Source: ZC4RG35 sp041747855
GTDB lineage: Bacteria > Actinomycetota > Acidimicrobiia > Spongiisociales > ZC4RG35
Assembly: GCA_041747855.1 (NCBI GenBank)
Contig: JBGTEJ010000055.1
Span: forward strand, 1-64,000
Length of the DNA stretch: 64,000 bases
Reading direction: 5' to 3'
Shown here: positions 43,595 through 51,492 of the stretch, in pieces
How the letters are laid out: every line of letters begins with the position of its first letter
How positions within the stretch are numbered: position 1 is the first letter of the stretch
The notes under the pieces: model-generated
Told to the model about the DNA's origin: nothing
What the model saw: only the letters and a program-made list of their open reading frames with translations
Database searches by the model: none
Program-made: the position numbers and the translations under genes

Positions 43595-44461
43595 CTACTC
43601 GTCTTCGAACCTTCTGGTCATGGTCAGGGTGGCCAGACCAAGGCCGAGAAGGACGACAGCCATCCCGAACATGATGTCAGCCCTTGCCCCGGTGAGGGGA
43701 AGGTTGGTGCCGGAGATGGTCGTGGTGGTCACCACCGTACCCAGCACGTCATCACCCGCCTCTGCCCCAGTCGTCGTGGTCGAATCCGCCACAGTCGTCG
43801 TGGTCGAATCCGCCACAGTCGTCGTGGTCGAATCCGCCACAGTCGTGGTAGTCGAATCCGCCACAGTCGTCGTGGTCGAATCCGCCACAGTCGTCGTGGT
43901 CGAATCCGCCACAGTCGTCGTGGTCGAATCCGCCACAGTCGTCGTGGTCGAATCCGCCACAGTCGTCGTGGTCGAATCCGCCACAGTCGTGGTCGAATCC
44001 GGCACAGTCGTGGTCGAATCCTCCATTGACGTCGTGGTCGAAGGTGTCCCTGTCAAACAGAAGATCACGTGGCTTATCGCCGCGTTGCCCTCCTGTGTTA
44101 CCGGGCTGGTGCTACCGCTTGCAGTCACAGTCTGCCCGACGTATATATCCCAACTAATCATCTGAGAGCCACTGAGGCCGACAACGGTGTAGTCGAGTGT
44201 CATCCACTCGCCTTCACCCTCCTCACCATCTTTCTCAGTACCACCAGTGATCGTGAGTACTACCCCACCACCGAAGTCGATAACGATGGGAAAGTCGTCT
44301 TCAACGATCTCGCCCACCTCATCGAGCTTGATACAGCCCCCGCCCTCATCGCCAATGGTGACATCACCGAATGCGAAGAGGGGCAACATGCCCATGATCA
44401 ACGCCGTCAGTATGGCGATGCCACCCAATCGGCTCCTACCGCCAAGTAATGGCGTCTTCAT
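43595..44461 (-). CDS. Cell-wall-anchored surface protein with Thr-rich repeats (LPxTG type)
   Basis: 288 residues. Signal peptide at 1-31 (GIAILTALIMGMLPLFAFG), a beta-rich domain to about 150, a disordered stalk of nine ADSTTTT(V/G) octapeptides, then LPLTG, a membrane segment (MFGMAVVLLGLGLATLTM) and RRFEDE. This is the sortase-substrate layout. No sortase gene is in the window. The stalk is probably glycosylated; the function is unknown. Confidence 0.88.
   Translation of the reverse strand: MKTPLLGGRSRLGGIAILTALIMGMLPLFAFGDVTIGDEGGGCIKLDEVGEIVEDDFPIVIDFGGGVVLTITGGTEKDGEEGEGEWMTLDYTVVGLSGSQMISWDIYVGQTVTASGSTSPVTQEGNAAISHVIFCLTGTPSTTTSMEDSTTTVPDSTTTVADSTTTTVADSTTTTVADSTTTTVADSTTTTVADSTTTTVADSTTTTVADSTTTTVADSTTTTVADSTTTTGAEAGDDVLGTVVTTTTISGTNLPLTGARADIMFGMAVVLLGLGLATLTMTRRFEDE
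43770..43985 (-). repeat. Nine 24-bp tandem repeats coding ADSTTTTV
   Basis: Nine near-identical 24-base units (one carries GTGGTAGTC for GTCGTGGTC), followed by shorter variants to about 44030. High DNA identity between units, unlike the NPFYA array, points to recent expansion and likely length variation between strains. Confidence 0.93.
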
Positions 44462-44466
44462 AAATT

Positions 44467-44492
44467 CCTATCCCCTTCAATCGTGGGATAGG
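44467..44492 (-). promoter_or_regulatory. Leader hairpin enclosing the ribosome site of the LPxTG gene
   Basis: On the minus strand CCTATCCC pairs with GGGATAGG over a 10-base loop; the second arm contains the likely ribosome site five bases before ATG 44461. Upstream, CCAGACC/GGTCTGG (44514-44544 region) forms another stem. The layout suggests translation control, but no known riboswitch class is matched. Confidence 0.5.
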
Positions 44493-44635
44493 TAGGTCTC
44501 ACCACTAGCTCCACCAGACCGAGGTGACCGATTTACAGGTCTGGTTTCAACGCCTCCCTATTTGCCCTTGTAATTCATACCACCCTGAGTGGCTTGTGAC
44601 CACACAGTGTGCCCGCAACGGTTGCCCGTGTCAAC

Positions 44636-44673
44636 CCGGCAATTACCCGTCGGACCGGCAATTACCCGTCGGA
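44636..44673. repeat. Two adjacent identical 19-bp repeats
   Basis: CCGGCAATTACCCGTCGGA occurs at 44636-44654 and again at 44655-44673. It lies in the 281-base gap between clpX and the LPxTG gene, about 175 bases upstream of the latter's start; it could be a regulator site or a simple duplication. No gene is seen in this gap. Confidence 0.65.
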
Positions 44674-44742
44674 GCTGCATGATAAACACCTATTCGATGT
44701 CGAGGGGCCTGGAAGCTAGGCCTTCCGACTCAATCGGCAGCC

Positions 44743-46008
44743 CTATGCGCTACGTTCGGTTGGCTCGGGGACATCCCGGATCGGGACCAGGGTGGGGTTT
44801 ACCTTCTTCTCGACCACATCACGGTCGATCAAGACCTGCTCCACATCGTCACGGGATGGGAGGTCATACATGGTGTTGAGGAGGACTTCTTCCATGATCG
44901 CCCTCAAACCACGGGCCCCCGTCGAGCGACGTAGGGCTTGTTCGGCGATCGCGACAAGTGCATCCGGAGTGAACACGAGGGACACATTGTCCATCTCGAA
45001 CATCCGTGCGTACTGCTTGGTGAGAGCGTTCTTCGGTTCGGTCAGGATCTGCACCAGGGCTTCCTGATCGAGGTCCTCCACAGTGGCCATGACGGGTAGG
45101 CGGCCAATGAACTCGGGGATCAGCCCGTACTTCATCAGGTCCTCGGGCAGCACCTGGGCCAGGATCTCGCCGGGCCTACCTTCTTTGCGCGACCTGACCT
45201 CGGCCCCGAACCCAACACCCCGGTTGCCGACCCGGCTACTGATGATGTCCTCGAGTCCGCCGAAGGCACCACCGCAAATGAACAGGATGTTGGTGGTATC
45301 TAGTTGGATGAACTCCTGGTGGGGATGCTTACGGCCACCCTGCGGAGGAACCGACGCGACCGTGCCTTCGAGAATCTTGAGCAGGGCTTGCTGCACACCC
45401 TCCCCGGACACATCCCGGGTGATCGACGGGTTCTCGGCCTTGCGCGAGACCTTGTCGATCTCGTCGATGTAAATGATCCCCTGCTGGGCCCTGTTGACGT
45501 CATAGTCGGCGGCCTGGAGCAGTTTCAGGAGAATGTTCTCTACATCCTCGCCCACGTAGCCAGCCTCGGTCAAACTCGTGGCGTCAGCGATAGCGAAGGG
45601 AACGTTGAGCTGGCGGGCGAGTGTCTGGGCGAGGAGTGTCTTCCCACTTCCTGTGGGCCCGACGACCATGATGTTCGACTTCTGGAGCTCGACGTCCCGC
45701 TGCGAGTTGTCGCTGGAACGGATCCGCTTGTAGTGGTTGTAGACCGCTACCGACAGCTTCTTCTTGGCCTCCTCCTGCCCGACTACATAGTCGTCTAGAT
45801 AGGCCCTGATCTCGGCCGGCTTCGGAAGCTCGGAAAAGACGAAGTCCTCTACGGAGACCGCCTCTTCCTCCATGATCTCATTGCAGAGATCAATACATTC
45901 GTCGCAGATGTAAACACCTGGGCCGGCGATCAGTCGCTTGACCTGTTTCTGGGACTTCCCGCAGAAACTGCACTTGAGCAGCTCGCCGCCCTCGCCGAGT
46001 TTTGCCAT
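44743..46008 (-). CDS. clpX: ATP-dependent Clp protease ATP-binding subunit ClpX
   Basis: 421 residues. Zinc-binding CSFCGKSQ...CDECIDLC, Walker A VVGPTGSGKTLLAQTLA, Walker B IIYIDEIDKV, pore loop GYVGED, and sensor 2 STGARGLRAIMEE. It unfolds substrates for ClpP. It is last of tig-clpP-clpX. Confidence 0.98.
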   Translation of the reverse strand: MAKLGEGGELLKCSFCGKSQKQVKRLIAGPGVYICDECIDLCNEIMEEEAVSVEDFVFSELPKPAEIRAYLDDYVVGQEEAKKKLSVAVYNHYKRIRSSDNSQRDVELQKSNIMVVGPTGSGKTLLAQTLARQLNVPFAIADATSLTEAGYVGEDVENILLKLLQAADYDVNRAQQGIIYIDEIDKVSRKAENPSITRDVSGEGVQQALLKILEGTVASVPPQGGRKHPHQEFIQLDTTNILFICGGAFGGLEDIISSRVGNRGVGFGAEVRSRKEGRPGEILAQVLPEDLMKYGLIPEFIGRLPVMATVEDLDQEALVQILTEPKNALTKQYARMFEMDNVSLVFTPDALVAIAEQALRRSTGARGLRAIMEEVLLNTMYDLPSRDDVEQVLIDRDVVEKKVNPTLVPIRDVPEPTERSA

Positions 46009-46023
46009 AAGGGTGTTGACCTC

Positions 46024-46641
46024 CTAGGAGGAGGCTACCGCGGTCAACCCCTGACGGCTGAGCACTCCGTCGATTACACCGTAGGTCTTGGCCTCGTCGG
46101 CAAGCATCCAGTAGTCGCGTTCGGTGTCGTGAGCGATCTTCTCCAGTGGCTGGCCGGTGTGATCGGCCAGGATTTGGTTGAGCTGTTCGCGCATCTGTAT
46201 GATCAAACGCGCCTGGATCTCTATGTCCGATGCCTGGCCCTGCGCACCTCCGTGCGGCTGGTGGAGCATGACTCTGGCGTGGGGCAATGCATACCGTTTG
46301 CCTTTGGCGCCGCCAGCAAGCAGAACAGCGGCCGCCGACGCCGCCATCCCCATGCAAACAGTGTTCACATCGGGCTTGATGTACTGCATGGTGTCGTATA
46401 TGGCAAACAGCGATGTGATCGAACCACCCGGAGAGTTGATGTAGAGGAAGATGTCCTTGTCGGGGTCTTCCGACTCGAGGTGGAGCAACTGCGCCATCAC
46501 GAGGTTGGCGATGTTGTCGTCAATGGGCGTGCCCAGGAAGATGATCCTGTCCTTGAGCAAACGACTGTAGATATCGAAGTAGCGCTCTCCCCGGCTGGTC
46601 TGTTCGAAGACCGTTGGGATCACATAGTTCTCGGCTCTCAT
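46024..46641 (-). CDS. clpP: ATP-dependent Clp protease proteolytic subunit ClpP
   Basis: 205 residues. Catalytic Ser in VCMGMAASAAAVLLAGG, His in HARVMLHQPHGG, and the Asp in the following DTERDYW helix. It overlaps tig by four bases. A second clpP, common in actinobacteria, is not in the window. Confidence 0.97.
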   Translation of the reverse strand: MRAENYVIPTVFEQTSRGERYFDIYSRLLKDRIIFLGTPIDDNIANLVMAQLLHLESEDPDKDIFLYINSPGGSITSLFAIYDTMQYIKPDVNTVCMGMAASAAAVLLAGGAKGKRYALPHARVMLHQPHGGAQGQASDIEIQARLIIQMREQLNQILADHTGQPLEKIAHDTERDYWMLADEAKTYGVIDGVLSRQGLTAVASS

Positions 46642-48038
46642 TCCTCTTCCTCCAGGATTGCTGCCACGACCTCGCCGTAGCTCAAGTCACCGTCGTCTTC
46701 ATCTAGAACCTCAGCCTGGACCTCAGACATGTTCAACTGCAAGTCGACTGGCTCGCCGTTCTCATCAACCGGTGTTGCATTGGTGAGGATCACGTCCAGC
46801 GCTCTGTTCCTGAGAATATCACTGGCCAGGGCCAACTCTTGACCGCTCTGAGCAAAGGCTTTCAGATAAGCAACTGGGTCCTCGGATCGTGCAGCCATTG
46901 CTTGGAGGGTCCGCGACAGGTCTTCCTCAGTCACGTCGATCTCCTCGGTCAACGCCACAGCCTCTAACAGCAGACGGTTCCTCAACGCAGTTTCCGCCTG
47001 GCCCCGCAGGTCCTCGACAAAGACTTCCTGGGTTATCCCGGTGGCTTTGAAGTAGTCCTCCAGGTTGACCTCCGCCTGCTCGAGGCGATGCAAGAAGTTG
47101 TGAAGATGATTGTCCATCTCGGCCCTGACCAGGGCCTCCGGCAGTTCGACGTCCAGTTGGTCTCGGAGCGTGCTGAGAGCCCGTTCAGCGAACTCGCGGG
47201 ACACGGCGCGCAGCTTTGCGTCTTCGAGTCTTTCCCTGAGGGCGTCCATCATCTCCTCGGCCGTGTCGAACTCGGTGTTGTCGTCGACCCAGCCGTCCGT
47301 CAGTTCGGGGAGAATCCGTTCCTTGACCTCGTTGACCTTTACCTCGAATGTGGCGACCGTCCCCCCAAGTTCGCCGAACCCGGGGGGCAACGGAGCGTCG
47401 AATGAAAAACTGTCACCTGCTTCGAGCATGGTCAGTTCGTCGTCGATGCCCTCGACAAGCAGACCCGACCCCACTTCGTAGAGAAGATCGGCAAAACGCG
47501 CATCTTCAACCGGCTCCCCGTCGATCGACGCTTCAAGGTCGATCGATACGAAGTCTCCGGCTCGGGCCGCTCGCCCGACTTCTTCTACCGTTGCGAACTG
47601 CTCGAGCATGCGGGTGAGATTCGCCTGTAGCTCCTCGTCCGACACATGTGGATTGGTGACCTCGACCTTCCGGTCCCTGTAGTTGGGAAGGTCGATCTTG
47701 GGCCACAACGTGACACGCACGCCGACCTCCACTCCACCCTCGACCTCGTCAAGTCTTTCCAGTTCGGGGGTAACAGCAGGTCGGATGTCTTCCTCCCCGA
47801 GAACCTCGTTGAGCACCGGGGCAACCAGGTCATCGATAGCTTCCCTCCTCACCCTTTCCGGGCCCAGAGTGGCTTCGATCACCGGCAAGGGCGCCTTTCC
47901 CGGGCGGAATCCATGGATTTTGACCTCGTTGGCCAGCTTGCGGGCGGCCGATTTCTTGGCCTCGTTGATCTGGCTCTCGGTCAGATGGAAAGTGACCAGA
48001 CGCTCGAACGGGCCGGTCTCTGTGATGGTGGTGCTCAT
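46638..48038 (-). CDS. tig: Trigger factor chaperone
   Basis: 466 residues. The ribosome-binding motif is GFRPGKAPLPVIE, followed by an FKBP-like PPIase domain (GDFVSIDLEASIDGEPVEDA) and a long helical C-terminal domain with an acidic tail. AAGGA precedes ATG 48038. It folds nascent chains and heads the tig-clpP-clpX operon. Confidence 0.96.
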   Translation of the reverse strand: MSTTITETGPFERLVTFHLTESQINEAKKSAARKLANEVKIHGFRPGKAPLPVIEATLGPERVRREAIDDLVAPVLNEVLGEEDIRPAVTPELERLDEVEGGVEVGVRVTLWPKIDLPNYRDRKVEVTNPHVSDEELQANLTRMLEQFATVEEVGRAARAGDFVSIDLEASIDGEPVEDARFADLLYEVGSGLLVEGIDDELTMLEAGDSFSFDAPLPPGFGELGGTVATFEVKVNEVKERILPELTDGWVDDNTEFDTAEEMMDALRERLEDAKLRAVSREFAERALSTLRDQLDVELPEALVRAEMDNHLHNFLHRLEQAEVNLEDYFKATGITQEVFVEDLRGQAETALRNRLLLEAVALTEEIDVTEEDLSRTLQAMAARSEDPVAYLKAFAQSGQELALASDILRNRALDVILTNATPVDENGEPVDLQLNMSEVQAEVLDEDDGDLSYGEVVAAILEEEE

Positions 48039-48143
48039 GTGTTCCTTGTACGTCGATATGCGAGAGACGAGTTCGCTAGCGCTCACGCCCCCCTCGCCCT
48101 CACCGGGTTCGGGCGGTCCCCCACCAGTGGGGGGACAATGCTG

Positions 48144-48169
48144 GTGGCCGCCCGCAAGCGAGCGGCCAC
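48144..48169 (-). terminator. Hairpin between tRNA-His and tig
   Basis: GTGGCCGC and GCGGCCAC pair perfectly over a 10-base loop, 6 bases after the tRNA-His 3' end. No T tract. It may end the tRNA transcript or mark processing. Confidence 0.5.
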
Positions 48170-48174
48170 GTGAG

Positions 48175-48248
48175 GGTGACCGACGGGACTTGAACCCGCG
48201 ACTTCCTGGACCACAACCAGGTGCTCTACCAGGCTGAGCTACGGCCAC
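48175..48248 (-). tRNA. tRNA-His(GTG)
   Basis: Acceptor GTGGCCG/CGGTCAC, anticodon stem CCTGG/CCAGG with loop TTGTGGT, T loop TTCAAGT. Discriminator C faces an encoded extra 5' G (48249), the histidine identity feature. Confidence 0.95.
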
Positions 48249-48269
48249 CATGTGTGAATGGGACACCGG

Positions 48270-48343
48270 CGCCCTCGGGAGGACTCGAACCCCCAACCTA
48301 CGGATTAGAAGTCCGCCGCTCTATCCACTTGAGCTACGAGGGC
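48270..48343 (-). tRNA. tRNA-Arg(TCT)
   Basis: Acceptor GCCCTCG/CGAGGGC, anticodon stem GCGGA/TCCGT with loop CTTCTAA, T loop TTCGAGT, discriminator G. Confidence 0.95.
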
Positions 48344-48380
48344 CGTGGTTCCGGTACCGCCCCGAGAGGCGACCCATTCG

Positions 48381-48451
48381 AGCGGGTGAAGGGAGTCGAA
48401 CCCTCGCCACCAGCTTGGAAGGCTGGAGCTCTACCGTTGAGCTACACCCGC
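48381..48451 (-). tRNA. tRNA-Gly(TCC)
   Basis: Acceptor GCGGGTG/CACCCGC, short D loop, anticodon stem CCAGC/GCTGG with loop CTTCCAA, T loop TTCGACT, discriminator T. Confidence 0.95.
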
Positions 48452-48479
48452 GATTTGAACGGACATTCTAGATGACCGG

Positions 48480-48553
48480 TCGGGCTGGTCGGACTTGAAC
48501 CGACGACCTCCTGCTCCCAAAGCAGGCGCGCTACCAAGCTGCGCCACAGCCCG
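48480..48553 (-). tRNA. tRNA-Pro(TGG)
   Basis: Acceptor CGGGCTG/CAGCCCG, D stem GCGC/GCGC, anticodon stem CCTGC/GCAGG with loop TTTGGGA, T loop TTCAAGT, discriminator A. First of four tRNA genes ahead of tig. Confidence 0.95.
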
Positions 48554-48602
48554 GATCAGGGGTAATGGTACCGCCGCCTCTGGCTTCAGCCAGATTCGTT
48601 GA

Positions 48603-48926
48603 TCACCCCAGCGCCATGAGGATGACGAATATCACCGTCGCAACAAGTGGAGGCCCCAGAAGCGCGGCCACTATCTGACCGTTCCTGGTGGCGATCAGAC
48701 CACGAATGACTAGGGCGGAAACACCGATGGCGATGATCGCCACCACCGCAAAGGCTATGTAGATGGCTGCGACCAGATCCTCCCATCCGTCGAGGTCGCG
48801 ACCGGAGAAGATGCCCAATCCGGCCAGTCCGAGCACTACAACGGCCCAGACCAGCAGGATTGTCCGAGCAGTTCGATCGAGCGTCTTCTTGGGCGGTTCG
48901 GGTGGGGTTCCTTCTGTCCACGTCAT
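48603..48926 (-). CDS. Small membrane protein, three predicted helices
   Basis: 107 residues from ATG 48926 (AGGA eight bases upstream). A short Pro/Lys-rich cytosolic head precedes three hydrophobic segments (ILLVWAVVVLGLAGLGIF, VAAIYIAFAVVAIIAIGV, VAALLGPPLVATVIFVIL). Not assigned to a family. Confidence 0.75.
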   Translation of the reverse strand: MTWTEGTPPEPPKKTLDRTARTILLVWAVVVLGLAGLGIFSGRDLDGWEDLVAAIYIAFAVVAIIAIGVSALVIRGLIATRNGQIVAALLGPPLVATVIFVILMALG

Positions 48927-48997
48927 GGCATCGATCCTATCGGACATTGCTCCTCGGGTGCGGCGAATCTGTCACAGCCCCCACGTATCTTCCAATC

Positions 48998-49702
48998 ATG
49001 GAACTCGAGGCGATCTTCCTCGAGCGGGTGAGGAATTGGGACAATCTGTCGAGATGGGAACGGTCGGAACTCGGCCGGGACCTCAGGCGCAGCGGACTGG
49101 CGTACAGCGAGATCATGGAGATGATCCCGGTCCAGAAGTCGACCCTCGCTACCTGGTGCCGGGACGTCCAACTGACCGAAAGTCAAACTGCGGCTATCAA
49201 GGTCCGGAAACCGTCCACTCAGCGCGGCATACCTCGGGACACTCAGCGCAAAAGGCACCGAATGATCGAACTCATTCAGGCCCAAGCTGCGCTCGAAGCC
49301 ATCCACCTGCAGGATGAACCACTTTGGACAATGGGAGTCGCGATGTATTGGGCCGAAGGGACCAAGTCTTCGAGACGACTTGAACTCTCTCACTCAGAAC
49401 CCGAAGCGCTCCGGCTCTTCATGGAATGGTCTCGCCGATACCACCGACCTAACGCCACCTTCGCCGGAGCAATCAACCTCCATGCAGACAACGACGAACA
49501 GTGGGCAAAGTCGTTTTGGTCGACGCAACTTGCGATCGACCTCTCAGATTTCACCAAGACGTTCGTCAAGCCAGATGGGACCGGTCATCGTAAGAACCAC
49601 CTCCCCTACGGCGTGGCAAGGGTCACGATGAGGCGCAGCACCGACGCCTTCATCACCACCATGGCCTGGATCGACTTCGTCAAGGAGGGCTTCGCAAAGT
49701 AG
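48998..49702 (+). CDS. HTH protein with homing-endonuclease-like C-terminal region
   Basis: 234 residues from ATG 48998. Residues about 20-60 form an HTH (ELGRDLRRSGLAYSEI, KSTLATWCRDV). The C-terminal part has WTMGVAMYWAEGTKSSRRLELSHSEPEALRLFMEW, a pattern in a widespread uncharacterised actinobacterial family that resembles LAGLIDADG-type folds; that fold is inference. It sits between tRNA genes on both sides, a common landing place for mobile genes, though no repeats flank it. Confidence 0.7.
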   Translation: MELEAIFLERVRNWDNLSRWERSELGRDLRRSGLAYSEIMEMIPVQKSTLATWCRDVQLTESQTAAIKVRKPSTQRGIPRDTQRKRHRMIELIQAQAALEAIHLQDEPLWTMGVAMYWAEGTKSSRRLELSHSEPEALRLFMEWSRRYHRPNATFAGAINLHADNDEQWAKSFWSTQLAIDLSDFTKTFVKPDGTGHRKNHLPYGVARVTMRRSTDAFITTMAWIDFVKEGFAK

Positions 49703-49711
49703 AATTCGAGA

Positions 49712-49785
49712 GGGCCGCTAGCTCAATTGGCAGTAGCAGGAGCCTCTTAAGCTCAAGGTTCCGGGTTCAAGTCCCGGGCGGCCCA
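49712..49785 (+). tRNA. tRNA-Lys(CTT)
   Basis: Acceptor GGGCCGC/GCGGCCC, anticodon loop CTCTTAA, T stem CCGGG/CCCGG with loop TTCAAGT, discriminator A. The outer anticodon-stem pair is mismatched (G-A), the only irregularity. Confidence 0.9.
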
Positions 49786-49829
49786 CCCCTCATATCGATC
49801 TCCCTGATGACACAATCTGTCCGGTCAAC

Positions 49830-49913
49830 GCGGGTGTGGCGGAACTGGCAAACGCGCAGGGTTTAGGTCCCTGTGGGGTAACACCCTTGGAGGTTCGAAT
49901 CCTCTCACCCGCA
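49830..49913 (+). tRNA. tRNA-Leu(TAG)
   Basis: 84 bases with the long variable arm of class II tRNAs (GTGGGGTAACACCC). Acceptor GCGGGTG/CACCCGC, anticodon stem CAGGG/CCCTG with loop TTTAGGT, T loop TTCGAAT, discriminator A. Confidence 0.95.
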
Positions 49914-50202
49914 CTCGCCCTGCTCTAGTGCCGGAGGCGTCATGTCGGGCTTCGGAAGGAGGGGGTCCGCAACTACGCACCCCCTCCCAACAGGCAGGCG
50001 CCCAAAGACCTGCCCTCTCCGCTTGGCCCGTATCTCAAGTGACCGGAGTCAGTGCCCCGCTTCTACCCCTACCCCGCAGTTCGCAAACCCTCAGGAGTAG
50101 CGCTATCACAATCTGGAAGAGCGAACCTTCCCTAACGACGTGGCGAGCTTCCAAGGGGCCCGTCGATCGGCCCCGCTGCCTCTAATGGACGGGTCCGCCT
50201 GC
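49914..50202. other. Intergenic stretch, nothing recognised
   Basis: 289 bases between tRNA-Leu and the CNNM-type gene. No gene, repeat or clear hairpin was seen. Confidence 0.6.
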
Positions 50203-51492
50203 TCAGAGGCCAAGCCGCACTCGGGTGATCTTTCTCCCCTGAACCTCCTCGACGATGAGCTGACGGCCTTGCACCGTGAAGGTGGCACCGACCTCGGGCA
50301 CGGTGCCATGCTCAGCGAGGACCAACCCAGCAACGGTCACCACCTCCGGATGCTCAAACGAGAGCCCATGGTGGGCTTCGAGTTCGGCGAGGGTGGTTTC
50401 ACCGTCGACCGAGATAGAGCCGTCCTCGTTGCGGATGACTTCGATGGAGCCGCCGGCGACTCCATCATCCATCACCTCGGCGATGATGTCGTCGAGAGTG
50501 ACCAGACCAAGGGTGCTGCCGAACTCGTCGACAACCAGGCTTGCATGGGTCCGATCACGCTTGAACTGTTCGAGCAGGTGCTCTGCGTTGGCGGTTGCTG
50601 CCACTGCAGGCAGTGGTCGTACCAGGTCTCTCAAGTCGAGCGACGAGTCCTGTTGTTTCGCCCGGATGAAGTCCTTTATGTGAATCAACCCAACCACATG
50701 ATCGAGATCGCCATCCACCACCGGGTAGCGACTACGAGATGAGCCGCCAATGCGCTCGATCACCTCTTCTGGCGACGCGGTCACATCCAGTGTCACGACC
50801 CGACTCCTCGAAGTCATCAACTCCTCGGCTGTCCGCTCGTCGAGGTCGAAGATGTTGGTGATCAATCCTCGCTGCATGGCACCAAGCTGGCCGCTCTCAG
50901 CGGTCTCGTCGGTGACAATGGCGAGCTCGGCGCTGGTGTAGAGGGCAAAACGGCGATCGGGTTCGGGAATGCGCAGCAGCCTCATCAAGGCGAACGCGGT
51001 CGCGTTCAGCGCAGTCACCATCGGTCGGAACAGCCAAGCGAAGACCCGCATCACCGGGTTGACACGAAGAATCACTGGCTCAGGGGCCTGAAGGGCGAGG
51101 GCCTTGGGAATCATTTCCCCGAGGACGACATGCAGCGCGGTGATACCGCTCAGGGCCACCACGAAGCCGATCGTGTGGGCTGCGGCGTTCGAGAGTCCCC
51201 ACCCCTCCAAAGGACCGTACAACCACATGGCCACGGCCGGTTCGCCATACATGCCCAGACCAATGCTCGCAAGGGTGATGCCCAGCTGAGCGACAGCGAT
51301 GTACGCGTCCTTGCCCGCTGGCCGGTCGAACACGCCGAGCAGCCACCGGGCGGCTCGACTCCCCCCATCTGCCCATGTCTTGATGCGGCTGCGCCGCGAC
51401 CCCACTAGGGCGAACTCGGCAGCCACGAACAACCCGTTGATGGCGACCAGGACGAGAATGACAACGATTGGGAGAACGACCGTCTGTATCAC
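50203..51492 (-). CDS. CNNM/CorC-family membrane protein (second of pair)
   Basis: 429 residues. DUF21/CNNM membrane domain (INGLFVAAEFALVGSRRSRI, VVLGEMIPKALAL), two CBS domains (about 205-330), then a CorC_HlyC domain. The family includes Mg2+/Co2+ efflux proteins. It starts four bases inside the end of the upstream homologue. Confidence 0.92.
   Translation of the reverse strand: MIQTVVLPIVVILVLVAINGLFVAAEFALVGSRRSRIKTWADGGSRAARWLLGVFDRPAGKDAYIAVAQLGITLASIGLGMYGEPAVAMWLYGPLEGWGLSNAAAHTIGFVVALSGITALHVVLGEMIPKALALQAPEPVILRVNPVMRVFAWLFRPMVTALNATAFALMRLLRIPEPDRRFALYTSAELAIVTDETAESGQLGAMQRGLITNIFDLDERTAEELMTSRSRVVTLDVTASPEEVIERIGGSSRSRYPVVDGDLDHVVGLIHIKDFIRAKQQDSSLDLRDLVRPLPAVAATANAEHLLEQFKRDRTHASLVVDEFGSTLGLVTLDDIIAEVMDDGVAGGSIEVIRNEDGSISVDGETTLAELEAHHGLSFEHPEVVTVAGLVLAEHGTVPEVGATFTVQGRQLIVEEVQGRKITRVRLGL

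Noticed and set aside
43770..43985. CRISPR-like regular repeats
   Set aside because: Units abut with no spacers and encode ADSTTTTV in a surface protein.
44461..44600. A c-di-GMP (GEMM-I) riboswitch before the LPxTG gene
   Set aside because: GGGCAAA and a later stem recall the class, but the conserved GACGCAAAGCCA-type core is not present.
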